From: Bacteroidota bacterium
Lineage (GTDB): Bacteria; Bacteroidota; Bacteroidia; Chitinophagales; Chitinophagaceae
Reading direction: 5' to 3'
Length of the DNA: 46,315 nt
Assembly (NCBI GenBank): GCA_013285915.1
Contig: JABDGS010000020.1
Coordinates: forward strand, 1 to 46,315
Each line of letters opens with the position of its first letter. Within the stretch, counting starts at the first letter, position 1. Shown here piece by piece: positions 35,219 to 44,600 of this stretch. The position numbers and the translations under genes were made by a program. The notes beneath the pieces are model-generated. The model made no database searches, was not told the origin of the DNA, and worked only from the letters and a program-made list of their open reading frames with translations.

Positions 35219-36107
35219 ATGCATGTTCTTCAGTTAATAACGGAAAAAACTGGCCCTGCATTTTTTGGCCTTTATGTACAGGCGGTACGCCATTAAGCAG
35301 TACATCTTCACTATCGCTTTTAACGCCGTCTTCAAAAACATTTATTACAAATGCCCTGCGTGGCCTTGAACTTTTATTTTCGCCCGAACCATGTAATGTA
35401 AGTGAGTGGTGAAATATAGCTTCGCCTGCTTTTGTTTCAACAGGTATGGGTTTAAATTCCTGCTGCTGTTGCGGGGTTAGATAATTCATTATACCCATCA
35501 TGTCACCCGCAAGTTCGGGTTTATCAAGCAGGCCCCAGCGCTGGCTGCCAGGTACATATTGCAGGCAACCATTTTCCTGTGTGCTGTCATCAAGACTGCA
35601 CCAGCAGGTTAAATGTGCTACTGGTTTAGTGCGCGTCCAGTAACTGTAATCCTGGTGCCATGCAACAACACCGCCCTTTTTTGCGGGCTTATAAAATAAT
35701 TGGTCGTGCCAAAAACGTACAGGCACATCACCTAATAACTGGCTTGCTGCCATTATAAAACGCGGGTTCCATAAAACGTCGTGAAAGCCCGGCGATATAC
35801 GCCATGCACCAAGCGCATGAAAAAGAATTGTATCGGCATCGGTGCTTTCGTTGCTGTGAAACTCATAAAATAATTCGTGGCCGGGGCTGCCTGGTTCAAC
35901 AAGTATGGCAAGGTCTTCTTTTAGTTTTTCAATTTGTTCTTCATCAAGCATTTTAATACCTGCCAGGTAACCGTTTGTTTTAAAAAAATCAATCTGCTCT
36001 GGGGTTAATTTGTATTGGTCCCATTCAGCCTTGCTGGTGGGCCATTTAAAAAGATCACTCACTAAATGGTGTACTGTGCTTAAATCTTTTACCTGCATGA
36101 CAAACAA
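35217..36107 (-). CDS. Phytanoyl-CoA dioxygenase (PhyH) family protein
   Basis: 296 residues; M4 is an equally possible start. PhyH enzymes are Fe(II)/2-oxoglutarate-dependent oxygenases. The iron triad is readable: His151 and Asp153 in AWHQDYSYW, and distal His239 in 'FHHSLTLHGSGENKSSRPRRAF', with Arg in SRPRRAF as the 2-oxoglutarate anchor. The N-terminal part has 'LTPEQIDFFKTNGYLAGIKML', the usual family opening. No signal peptide, so it is cytoplasmic. The substrate is not determined; members hydroxylate fatty acyl-CoAs, amino acids or small natural products. Neighbours give no hint: it is convergent with the small-peptide gene and has a repeat-rich spacer upstream. Confidence 0.88.
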   Translation of the reverse strand: MFVMQVKDLSTVHHLVSDLFKWPTSKAEWDQYKLTPEQIDFFKTNGYLAGIKMLDEEQIEKLKEDLAILVEPGSPGHELFYEFHSNESTDADTILFHALGAWRISPGFHDVLWNPRFIMAASQLLGDVPVRFWHDQLFYKPAKKGGVVAWHQDYSYWTRTKPVAHLTCWCSLDDSTQENGCLQYVPGSQRWGLLDKPELAGDMMGIMNYLTPQQQQEFKPIPVETKAGEAIFHHSLTLHGSGENKSSRPRRAFVINVFEDGVKSDSEDVLLNGVPPVHKGQKMQGQFFPLLTEEHA

Positions 36108-36408
36108 TTTTGTATAAAAGTAGCTAATTTGAAAATTTGATGATTTGAAAATTTTAAAATGGTGTTACATCCAAAATATTATTCCAACACATAGAGCACA
36201 ATAGACACATAGAAGCTGTCGAAAAAGGGGGCATAAAAAGCTTCGCTTTTTGCACTTAGTGCGAAGTGCTGCGCTTTGTGCCCTTTGCGATTCTTCAACT
36301 TTATGCCCTTCGCGGTTAATCCTTGGTTCTTGTTATTCAGAAGGTCAACAACTCATTTTCAAATTTTCTCCGAAAGGAGTTCCAAGAACAAATTCACAAA
36401 TTTTCAAA
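36108..36408. repeat. 301-bp spacer packed with short repeats and hairpins
   Basis: No gene is seen. The spacer holds: 36128-36159, four 8-bp units TTTGAAAA, TTTGATGA, TTTGAAAA, TTTTAAAA; 36189-36215, three 9-bp units ACATAGAGC, ACAATAGAC, ACATAGAAG; a perfect hairpin AAAAAGC-TTC-GCTTTTT (36235-36251); an adjacent inverted repeat GCACTT/AAGTGC (36252-36269); and, in opposite orientation to the first array, TTTTCAAATTTTC (36356-36368) and CAAATTCA, CAAATTTT, CAAATTAC (36389-36412), the last overlapping the stop codon of the amidohydrolase. The outer arrays are roughly inverted copies. Confidence 0.65.
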
Positions 36409-37605
36409 TTACCGTTTGTACACTTTTCCTTCTTTCATAACAAAGCCAACGTGCTGCAGCAGGGTAATATCATCAAGCGGGTTACCCTTTACAGCAATAA
36501 TATCGGCCAAAAAGCCCTTTTGTATCTGCCCAAGCTGGTTTTGCTTACCAAGCAGTTCAGCAGGGTTTACAGTGGCAGTTTTAATGGCATCCATCGGTGT
36601 AAGGCCTGCCTTTTTTACGTAATATTCAAGTTCCTTAACTTCATTATTGGCCCATGGGTAACTGCCAATATCTGTGCCCAGCACTATCTTCAATTTTTGC
36701 TTATAAGCCCTGTTTAAATATTTGTATGCGGTGTCTAACGGGTAATTAAAATATTCGTATACGCTTATCGTAGGGCTCCAATATACATGGTTGGCCAATG
36801 CAAGCTGAATAAGAGAATCGTCAAATTCATCACCATGCTCAATTGATCTTGCGCCTGCCTGTATAGCCATACGTATGCCCTCTTTGCTGGTAGCGTGCGC
36901 CTCAACATTTATTTTGTGTTTTTTTGCCTCATCAATAATTGCTTTTATTTCGTCGTAGTTAAAGGTTGGGTAAAACCAATCAGCATATAATTTTATCCAG
37001 TTAACGCCGTGCGATATTTGGCCCCTTATTGTTTTAATACATTCGTCCTGGCCGGAGGCATACTGTGTTCCTGTAGGTAATTGTATTTCCCAGTTCTGCA
37101 GGCCGGGGTAAGGCACATAGTTACCCGTTGCTGCGATGCCCGGTCCTGATACAAACAGGCGCGGGCCATCGATATAACCTGAATCGATTGCTTTTCTTAA
37201 GTCAACATCGGCAAAGCCAGCACCTTCACTGCAAACATCACGCAACGTTGTAAAACCATTTTGCAACGCAATGCTGAGATGCTTTACAGCCCTTAATGCA
37301 CGTAATGAGGGTGAGTTTTCATACAGGTCTTTATTATAATCCAGTCCGTCCGCCAGCAGGTGTGTATGTACATCCATCAAACCCGGTAAAATAGTGTACC
37401 CTTTTAAATTAATAACAGTTGCAGAGTCGGGTATTTTGTTGGAAAAATTTATGTCAACAATTTTATTTTTATACACAATAACAACCGGGTTATCCAAAGC
37501 TTTATCAGTTTTGCCATCAATAAGCCTGTCTGCAATTATCGCGTATGTTTGGGCATACGGCCCATAAAAAAGTATTGCAGCAATAAAGGTTAAAAATACT
37601 CTCAT
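36409..37605 (-). CDS. Amidohydrolase family protein (second, shorter copy)
   Basis: 398 residues from ATG 37605. I chose this start because it gives a signal peptide (MRVFLTFIAAILFYGPYAQ) and because a TATATTTG promoter box at 37663-37670 would fall inside the longer frame that opens at 37686. Core motifs: LPGLMDVHTHLLADGLD (His-x-His), 'NWIKLYADW' (the Lys of this family often carries the metal-bridging carbamate), VEAHATSKEGIRMAIQAGARSIEHGDEF (His ligands) and LGTDIGSYPW (Asp). The end 'QIQKGFLADIIAVKGNPLDDITLLQHV' parallels the 658-residue amidohydrolase at 24236-26212. Closest in type to secreted Xaa-Pro dipeptidase/imidazolonepropionase-like enzymes; substrate unknown. Confidence 0.9.
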   Translation of the reverse strand: MRVFLTFIAAILFYGPYAQTYAIIADRLIDGKTDKALDNPVVIVYKNKIVDINFSNKIPDSATVINLKGYTILPGLMDVHTHLLADGLDYNKDLYENSPSLRALRAVKHLSIALQNGFTTLRDVCSEGAGFADVDLRKAIDSGYIDGPRLFVSGPGIAATGNYVPYPGLQNWEIQLPTGTQYASGQDECIKTIRGQISHGVNWIKLYADWFYPTFNYDEIKAIIDEAKKHKINVEAHATSKEGIRMAIQAGARSIEHGDEFDDSLIQLALANHVYWSPTISVYEYFNYPLDTAYKYLNRAYKQKLKIVLGTDIGSYPWANNEVKELEYYVKKAGLTPMDAIKTATVNPAELLGKQNQLGQIQKGFLADIIAVKGNPLDDITLLQHVGFVMKEGKVYKR

Positions 37606-37662
37606 AATTATACTGGTTATGGTTGATGATAAAGCAATAATGCAGGCTTGGTTTGCATAAGT

Positions 37663-37670
37663 CAAATATA
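37663..37670 (-). promoter_or_regulatory. Putative -7 box (TATATTTG) for the second amidohydrolase
   Basis: The minus-strand octamer matches TAnnTTTG and lies 58 bp before ATG 37605. It supports the shorter gene model. Confidence 0.4.
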
Positions 37671-37861
37671 ATGCAATCGCCAGCAACGATGTTAATGTGC
37701 TTAGCTGTTGTATCTCTAAAAAATACTGCTTTTACGGAATAATTTAGCCGGCCGGCAGAAAAAAGAGGTTTATATAAAAAATAACCGCGAAATGTTGTTA
37801 CTTTAAGTTCGGGACAATAAACATTAAACCAGTAATAATTTTAATTGCCAAAACATTAGCT

Positions 37862-39211
37862 ATGAAGAACTTTCTGCTGCCTGTTATGCTTGCAGGGCTT
37901 ATGCTAAAATTACATGCACAAACAACCATTGAAAGAGACCCTGAAATTGAGCAGATGGTAAAGGAAGTATCTGCTGACTCACTTAAATCATACATCACCA
38001 GCCTTGTGGCATTGGGCACACGCAGTACCTTAAGCACCAATAACGATGCTATGCGTGGCATTGGCGCGGCCAGGAGCTGGGTGTTAAGCAAGTTTAACCA
38101 GTTTGCGCAGCAGAGCGGCGGCAGGCTTACTGCCTATATTGATACTTTTACCTACCAGCCCGATGGCAAGCGCATAAACCGGCCCATATTAATGGGTAAT
38201 GTTATTGCAACCCTAAAGGGGACCGATCCTAATGATAACCGTGTTTTTCTTATCAGCGGCCACCTCGATAATATGCGCAGCAATGTAATGGACAGCACGG
38301 GTGATGCACCGGGCGCTAACGACGACGGCAGCGGCACATCTGCAGTAATAGAGTGTGCAAGGGTGATGAGCAAACACAGTTTTCCTGCTACAGTTATTTT
38401 TATTTCAGTAAGCGGCGAGGAACAGGGTTTGCTTGGCGCGTACCATAATGCGGAGAAAAGTAAAAAGGAAAACCTGAATATTGAAGCTGTGCTAAATAAT
38501 GATATTATGGGCAGCAATAACAGCAGCGAGACAAATATTATCAATAACACCCAGGTAAGGGTTTTTAGCGAAGGGCTGCCTTTTTATGAGCTGGATAAAA
38601 ATGCAAAAAGCATACGGCAGTTTGGAGTTGAAAATGACGGAAAAGCAAGGCAACTGGCGCGTTATGTAAAAGAAATTGGAGAACGGTATGTTGACAATTT
38701 ACAGGTGATGATGATATACCGCAACGACCGCTTTTTGCGTGGCGGCGACCATACACCTTATGTTGAAAATGGCTACGCTGCGGTGCGTATTACCGAGATG
38801 AATGAAAACTATTATCACCAGCACCAGGATGTGCGCATGCAGGACAGCATTCAATACGGCGACCTGCTGCGGTTTATGGATTTTGAGTACTTAAGAAAGA
38901 ATGCGGGCATGAATCTTGCTAACCTCGCCAATCTTGCCAAAGCTCCGACCATGCCGCAAAATGTAAAGGTTGATGTAAGAAATTTAACTAATAATACCCA
39001 CCTTTCGTGGACTGCACCGCTGAGCGGCAGGGTGAAAGGCTACTATATACTGGTGCGCGAAACCACAAGTGCCTTTTGGCAAAAGAAAATATTTACGCAG
39101 CAAACTGATGTAACCTTGCCCTACTCAAAAGATAACTATTTTTTTGCAGTACAATCCGTTAATGAAACTGGTAATGAAAGCCTGCCTGTTGTACCTTTGG
39201 CCGGCAGGTAA
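37862..39211 (+). CDS. Secreted M28 family metallopeptidase with C-terminal Fn3-like domain
   Basis: 449 residues. Signal peptide to about KLHAQ. The peptidase core has His134 (ISGHLDNM), Asp154 (PGANDDGSG), catalytic Glu186 and ligand Glu187 (VSGEEQGLLGA), Asp214 (LNNDIMG) and a last His near 319 (NENYYHQHQD), the two-zinc pattern of M28 aminopeptidases. From about residue 365 the sequence (MPQNVKVDVRNLTNNTHLSWTAPLSG ... YFFAVQSVNETGNES) reads as a fibronectin type III domain. It should trim peptides outside the cytoplasm. The hydrolase and acetyltransferase genes follow in the same direction after 24 bp. Confidence 0.93.
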   Translation: MKNFLLPVMLAGLMLKLHAQTTIERDPEIEQMVKEVSADSLKSYITSLVALGTRSTLSTNNDAMRGIGAARSWVLSKFNQFAQQSGGRLTAYIDTFTYQPDGKRINRPILMGNVIATLKGTDPNDNRVFLISGHLDNMRSNVMDSTGDAPGANDDGSGTSAVIECARVMSKHSFPATVIFISVSGEEQGLLGAYHNAEKSKKENLNIEAVLNNDIMGSNNSSETNIINNTQVRVFSEGLPFYELDKNAKSIRQFGVENDGKARQLARYVKEIGERYVDNLQVMMIYRNDRFLRGGDHTPYVENGYAAVRITEMNENYYHQHQDVRMQDSIQYGDLLRFMDFEYLRKNAGMNLANLANLAKAPTMPQNVKVDVRNLTNNTHLSWTAPLSGRVKGYYILVRETTSAFWQKKIFTQQTDVTLPYSKDNYFFAVQSVNETGNESLPVVPLAGR

Positions 39212-39235
39212 TGGTAACTTAAACTAAAACTAACA

Positions 39236-40120
39236 ATGCAAATTTGTAAAACTGCCACCGTAATAAAAACCGGGGCAATCATTTTTTTAATAGCGTTTGC
39301 CGCTTCTTGTAAAAAAGACAGCTCATCGCCGGTTGTATTAGATGCTTCAAAACAACAGACGGTTACCAATGTATTATACGGGAGTGATACCGCCGAAAAA
39401 ATGGATGTGTATTTACCTGCGGGCAGAAGCACTTCTTCAACCAAAATATTAGTACTGGTACATGGCGGCTCATGGGATGCAGGGGATAAAGGCGATTTTA
39501 ACAGCGCCGTTGATACGTTAAGAATCTTACTGCCAGACTACGCATTCTTCAATATTAACTACCGCCTTGCAGTAAATGGCAAAAACATTTATCCTGCTGC
39601 CATAAACGATGTTGGTCTTGCCCTGCAGTTTATAAATAAAAACGCTGCCACCTATAACGTTGATACGCAAAAGCTGGTACTTGGCGGTGCGAGTGCCGGC
39701 GCACACCTTGCTATGCTACAGGCTTATAGTACCACAAACAGTAACCTTAAAGCAGTAGTTGATTTATTCGGACCAACTGACCTTACATGGCTGTATAATA
39801 ACCATCCCTTCCCGCAGCTTGCAAGGCCGGTGCTGGAGAACTTCCTGGGTGTGTCGCTATCGCAAAATGCCGCTTTGTATGCAAGCGCCAGCCCAATAAA
39901 TTATGTATCGGCAGCAGCAGCACCAACAATAATATTTCACGGTAACTTAGATGACGTTTTGCCCCTGGAAGAAAGCCAGCAATTGCAATACAAGCTAAGT
40001 GCGCTTAATGTACCCAATTCATTTACCGTGTACAATGGCGAGGGGCATGGATGGGTTGGCAGCAACCTTACCGATACATACCTTAAAATAGTCGCCTTTT
40101 TAAAACTGCACGTGGAGTAA
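39236..40120 (+). CDS. Alpha/beta-hydrolase lipoprotein (BD-FAE/esterase-like)
   Basis: 294 residues. Lipobox AASC (Cys25) with KKD after it. The fold is marked by HGGSW (76-80, oxyanion hole), the nucleophile elbow GGASAGAH with Ser153, an acid in FHGNLDDVLP (Asp239/240) and His271 in GEGHGW. This is the carboxylesterase/BD-FAE arrangement rather than a peptidase S9. It is probably a surface or periplasmic esterase. The stop codon overlaps the start of the ElaA-type gene (TAATG), so translation of the two is likely coupled, even though one product is secreted and the other cytosolic. Confidence 0.88.
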   Translation: MQICKTATVIKTGAIIFLIAFAASCKKDSSSPVVLDASKQQTVTNVLYGSDTAEKMDVYLPAGRSTSSTKILVLVHGGSWDAGDKGDFNSAVDTLRILLPDYAFFNINYRLAVNGKNIYPAAINDVGLALQFINKNAATYNVDTQKLVLGGASAGAHLAMLQAYSTTNSNLKAVVDLFGPTDLTWLYNNHPFPQLARPVLENFLGVSLSQNAALYASASPINYVSAAAAPTIIFHGNLDDVLPLEESQQLQYKLSALNVPNSFTVYNGEGHGWVGSNLTDTYLKIVAFLKLHVE

Positions 40121-40566
40121 TGGAGATACAATGGAAATGTATAGCATTTGACGAGCTAAATGTGCATGAGCTTTACGCCATAATGCAATTGCGCAACGAG
40201 GTTTTTGTGGTTGAACAGAATTGTGTTTTCCAGGATGCCGACAATAAAGATCAGTATTGCTACCATTTAATGGCATGGCATGATAACAATCTTGCAGCCT
40301 ACGCAAGGCTGGTTCCCCCGGGTGTTACTTACACCGAAATGTCTATCGGCAGGGTAATAACGGCTTCTGCTTACAGGGGTGCGGGTATAGGCAGGCAACT
40401 GCTGCAACAAGCCATATTAAAATGCACCTTAATTTTCGGTAAAAAACCCATTAAAATAGGGGCACAGCTATACCTGAAAAAAATGTATGAATCGTTTGAT
40501 TTTCAGCAAATTGGTGAGGTTTACACAGAAGATGGGATTGATCATATACACATGTACAGAATTTAA
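40120..40566 (+). CDS. GNAT family N-acetyltransferase, ElaA type
   Basis: 148 residues. The ElaA opening is clear: 'ELYAIMQLRNEVFVVEQNCVFQDADNKDQYCYHL'. The acetyl-CoA motif A is IGRVITASAYRGAGIGRQLL, with the R/Q-x-x-G-x-G/A core as RGAGIG. No signal peptide. The acceptor substrate of ElaA is unknown. The ATG overlaps the stop codon of the upstream hydrolase by one base. Confidence 0.9.
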   Translation: MEIQWKCIAFDELNVHELYAIMQLRNEVFVVEQNCVFQDADNKDQYCYHLMAWHDNNLAAYARLVPPGVTYTEMSIGRVITASAYRGAGIGRQLLQQAILKCTLIFGKKPIKIGAQLYLKKMYESFDFQQIGEVYTEDGIDHIHMYRI

Positions 40567-40589
40567 TATGTTCTGCGAAAAATAATAAT

Positions 40590-40597
40590 TACATTTG
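40590..40597 (+). promoter_or_regulatory. Putative -7 box (TACATTTG) for the DUF6089-like gene
   Basis: The octamer matches TAnnTTTG, 33 bp before ATG 40630 and downstream of the elaA-type stop codon. The -33 element is not obvious. Confidence 0.4.
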
Positions 40598-40629
40598 TGG
40601 TATAATCCGTACAAATACTTTTTTCTGCT

Positions 40630-41565
40630 ATGAAAAAATTTTTACACCGCCGTATCCCGCTAGCACTAACTGTGGTTTGTGCGCTGCTTATTTTCCCCCT
40701 TACAAGTATCAAAGCGCAATACCAGGACCAGCTTGAAGATATTACAGGTCATTGGGAAGCCAGCGTTGTTGGTGGTATGACAAACTTTTTTGGGGACCTT
40801 GGTGGTAACCGTGGTGTGGGCAAGCCATTTATAAAAGATTTTAACGGCCCGGCTTCACGTCCATTAGCAGGTCTTTCTTTAAACTATTTTAAATACAGTT
40901 GGCTTTCCATAAAGGCCATTGTTAACTACACCACTCTAACAGGTGCCGATAGTCTCATTAAAAACACAGGCGATGCTGAGCGCTGGAGGTATTACCGTAA
41001 CCTGAGTTTTAGGTCAAGGGCTATAGAAGGCAGCATAAATGCCGAAATATACCCTGTAATGCTATTTGATAAAGATATCGAAATACACACTTTTAGCCCC
41101 TATATAGGCGCAGGTATTGGTTTATTTCATTTCAACCCTAAAACTTATTACCAGGGGCAATGGGTTGCCCTAAAACCGTTACATACTGAAGGTGAAGGTT
41201 TTGCCGAATATCCCGACCGCAAACCGTACCATTTATTACAATTTTATATCCCTGTTACAATCGGTTTAAAAATATACATCAATAACACTTTTGCTGTGTC
41301 TGCTGGTTTTATCTTCCGTAAAACATTTACAGATTATATTGACGATATTCATACAACTTATATTGATCCAGCATTATTTGACAAATACCTTTCACCATCA
41401 CAGGCTGTGCTTGCAAAGGCATTATATTCAAGGTCAATAACCCCATGGAAAGTAAAGCCAAATATATTTAAGGCAAACCCTAATGACAATGATTCTTACG
41501 TTACTTTGTTCTTTACTTTAAGTGTAAGGTTTGGTGGCGGCCCAAGGTTCTTCTACGGTGGTTAA
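40630..41565 (+). CDS. Outer-membrane beta-barrel protein, DUF6089-like
   Basis: 311 residues. A long basic N-terminus and signal peptide (cleavage near SIKAQ) precede 'WEASVVGGMTNFFGDLGGNRGVGKPFIKDFN', the pattern that typically opens DUF6089 proteins (FxGDLG near the first strand). Alternating amphipathic strands follow (SWLSIKAIVNYTTLTGAD, PYIGAGIGLFHFNPKTYY, FYIPVTIGLKIYINNTFAVSAGFIFRKTFTDYIDDI), ending YVTLFFTLSVRFGGGPRFFYGG. Members are thought to be 8-12 strand outer-membrane proteins of unknown function. It has its own putative promoter and a strong terminator after it. Confidence 0.82.
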   Translation: MKKFLHRRIPLALTVVCALLIFPLTSIKAQYQDQLEDITGHWEASVVGGMTNFFGDLGGNRGVGKPFIKDFNGPASRPLAGLSLNYFKYSWLSIKAIVNYTTLTGADSLIKNTGDAERWRYYRNLSFRSRAIEGSINAEIYPVMLFDKDIEIHTFSPYIGAGIGLFHFNPKTYYQGQWVALKPLHTEGEGFAEYPDRKPYHLLQFYIPVTIGLKIYINNTFAVSAGFIFRKTFTDYIDDIHTTYIDPALFDKYLSPSQAVLAKALYSRSITPWKVKPNIFKANPNDNDSYVTLFFTLSVRFGGGPRFFYGG

Positions 41566-41602
41566 TACAGTTGACTATTGACAGATGAAAGTATACAGAT
41601 AA

Positions 41603-41638
41603 AAAATAGCCCCTGGGAAACATTCCGGGGGCTATTTT
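41603..41638. terminator. Bidirectional terminator between DUF6089-like gene and uvrA
   Basis: AAAATAGCCCC (41603-41613) and GGGGCTATTTT (41628-41638) form an 11-bp stem, with GGAA/TTCC adding pairs in the loop. The A-rich left flank and T-rich right end give a U-tract in both directions, fitting the convergent genes on either side. Confidence 0.88.
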
Positions 41639-41684
41639 ATGTTGTGCAGTTTCAGGCATTTTGTCAAGGGCAAGCACTCAACTG

Positions 41685-44600
41685 TTAATTCGCTTCCATT
41701 TCCATCTTTAAATACCTTGCTGTATGGCTTACTTTATTAAGCAGCATTTGCTCTGGCGTGCCTTCAAATAATATTTTACCCCCACCATCACCACCCTCAG
41801 GGCCAAGGTCAATTATATGATCTGCTACCTTAATTACATCAAGATTATGTTCTATTACTAAAACGGTGTTGCCCCTGTCAACCAGCTTTGTAAGTACATC
41901 AAGCAGGTGCTGAATGTCCTGGAAATGCAAGCCTGTAGTAGGTTCATCAAGAATGTAAAAGGTTTTGCCGGTATCCCTTTTTGCCAGCTCGGTAGCCAGT
42001 TTTACACGCTGTGCTTCCCCACCGCTTAATGTTACAGCGCTTTGCCCGAGTGTTATGTAGCCAAGCCCAACATCCTGCAATACTTTTATTTTGCGGTACA
42101 GGTAATGCACAGCATTAAAAAAATCACAGGCTTCGTCAACCGTCATATCAAGCACATCGCTGATGCTTTTGCCTTTGTACCTTATCTCCAGCGTTTCACG
42201 ATTATATCTTTTCCCATTGCATTTTTCACAATGAACGTACACATCGGGTAAAAAATTCATTTCAATAACACGCATACCACCACCTTCACATACATCGCAC
42301 CTTCCGCCCTTTACGTTAAATGAAAACCGCCCCGCATTATAACCGCGTATTTTGGCCTCGGGTACAGATGCAAACAAAGTTCTTATCTCGGTAAAAAAGC
42401 CGCAATATGTAGCGGGGTTGCTGCGCGGGGTACGCCCTATGGGGCTTTGGTCAATCTCAATAACCTTGTCAATATGCTCAAGACCAGTAACGCTTTTATG
42501 CGGCATAGGTGTAACACGGCTGTTGTAAGCGTGTTTGCTTAATACGGGGTACAATGTTTCATTAATAAGGGTTGATTTACCGCTGCCGCTAACGCCCGTG
42601 ACGACTATCAATTTGCCAAGGGGCAGTTTTACCGATACATCTTTAAGGTTATTACCTTTTGCACCTTTTAGTTCTAAAAATTTACCATTACCCGCTCTTC
42701 GTTCTTTTGGCACTTCAATCTTCTTCTCACCATTAAGGTATTGTGCAGTATCAGAGTGGGAGGCCAATATTTGCTGCGGTGTACCTGCCGCGACTATTTC
42801 ACCGCCATGCTTGCCTGCTTTTGGGCCAATATCAACAAGATAGTCGCTGGCAAGCATAATATCCTTATCGTGTTCCACAACCAATACACTGTTGCCAATA
42901 TCACGCAGGTTTTGCAGCGCACCAATAAGGCGGTGGTTATCCCTCTGGTGCAGGCCGATAGAAGGTTCGTCCAAAATATACGTGATGCCCTGTAACTGGC
43001 TGCCAATCTGCGTGGCAAGCCTTATACGCTGGCTTTCGCCGCCGCTAAGCGTGCGCGAAGGCCGGTTTAGTGACAAATAGGTTAACCCAACATCCAGCAA
43101 AAACTGCAACCGCTCACGTATTTCTTTTACAATGTCTTTTGCAATTATATTTTGTTTGTTGCTAAGGCGCTGCTCAATATCAATAAACCAAAACATCAGC
43201 TTATCAAGGTTCATATTGCTTAGTTCAGCAATATTGCGCTCGTCAATCTTAAACCAAAGGCTTTCTTTTTTTAGCCTTGCACCGTTGCACGCAGGGCAGG
43301 TTTTCAACTCCATGAACTTCTCGACCCATTCGCGCATAACGTCTGTGCTGCCCGTACCCGAAAACCATCTTTTAAGCATGGGTACTATGCCTTCAAACTC
43401 ACCTTCATAAGGCTGGCTTTCGGGCAAACTGTCAAACTCAAGAACATCTTCACCGGCTCCGCTCTCGTTGCCATACAGCAAAATGTTAAGGGCTTTTTCC
43501 GGCAGATCTTTTATTGGCTTATCAACGCTTATTTTGTGTTTCTTTGCCAATTGTGCCACCTGCCGGTATATCCAGGCCTCACGTTCTTCTCCAAGCGGCG
43601 CGATACCACCTTCCTTAATATTTTTGGTATTATCGGGGATGATCAAATCCATGTTTACTGAATACACCGAACCAAGACCTTTACACGCAGGGCACGCACC
43701 ATAAGGCGAATTGAATGAGAATGCATTTGGCGAAGGCTCTTCGTAACTTATGCCAGTTTCTTCGCACATAAGCTGGCGGGAGTAAGAAGCTGCGGCCCCG
43801 GCCCCCTCTAAATCTCCCCCCTTAGGGGAGACTTGCGATGTGACTTTTGACTTGCTGCCTTTATCAGTGCTACTTTCTTGCGCAACCGACACAAACATCA
43901 AGTCCTTGCCAATTTTCAAGCTTTGCTGTACGCTTTGGCTTATACGTACTTTAAATTCATTGGTTACCTGAAGGCGGTCAACAACAACTTCAATATCGTG
44001 TATCTTATAACGGTCAACCTGCATGCGTGGTGCAATATCCATGATCTCCCCATCCACGCGAACTTTTACAAAGCCGCGTTTGCGTATATCTTCAAATAAC
44101 TCACGGTAATGTCCCTTGCGCCCGCGTACTAACGGCGCCAGTAAAATTATTTTTTTGCCCGCAAACCTTTTAAAAATATTATCTACAATTTCTTCCTCGC
44201 TAAACTTCACCATTTTTTTACCGGTGTTATAGCTGTAGGCTTCGCCAATACGTGCAAACAACAAACGGAAAAAATCATATACTTCTGTAACGGTGCCTAC
44301 CGTACTGCGCGGATTTTTGTTGGTGGTTTTTTGTTCAATGGATATAACCGGTGACAGCCCGCTGATCTTATCAACATCCGGCCGTTCCATATCGCCTATA
44401 AACTGGCGTGCGTAGGCGCTAAAGCTCTCCATATAACGGCGCTGGCCTTCGTTATAAATAGTATCAAACGCCAGTGACGATTTGCCGCTTCCGCTAACAC
44501 CGGTAAACACTACCAGCTTATTTTTAGGGATGGAAATATCAATGTTCTTAAGGTTGTGCTCGCGTGCGCCGATGATTTCAATGACATCGCCGGGCCAGCC

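Noticed and set aside
37606..37686. Upstream ATG extending the second amidohydrolase by 27 codons
   Set aside because: The extension hides the signal peptide and covers a good TATATTTG promoter box; ATG 37605 is preferred.
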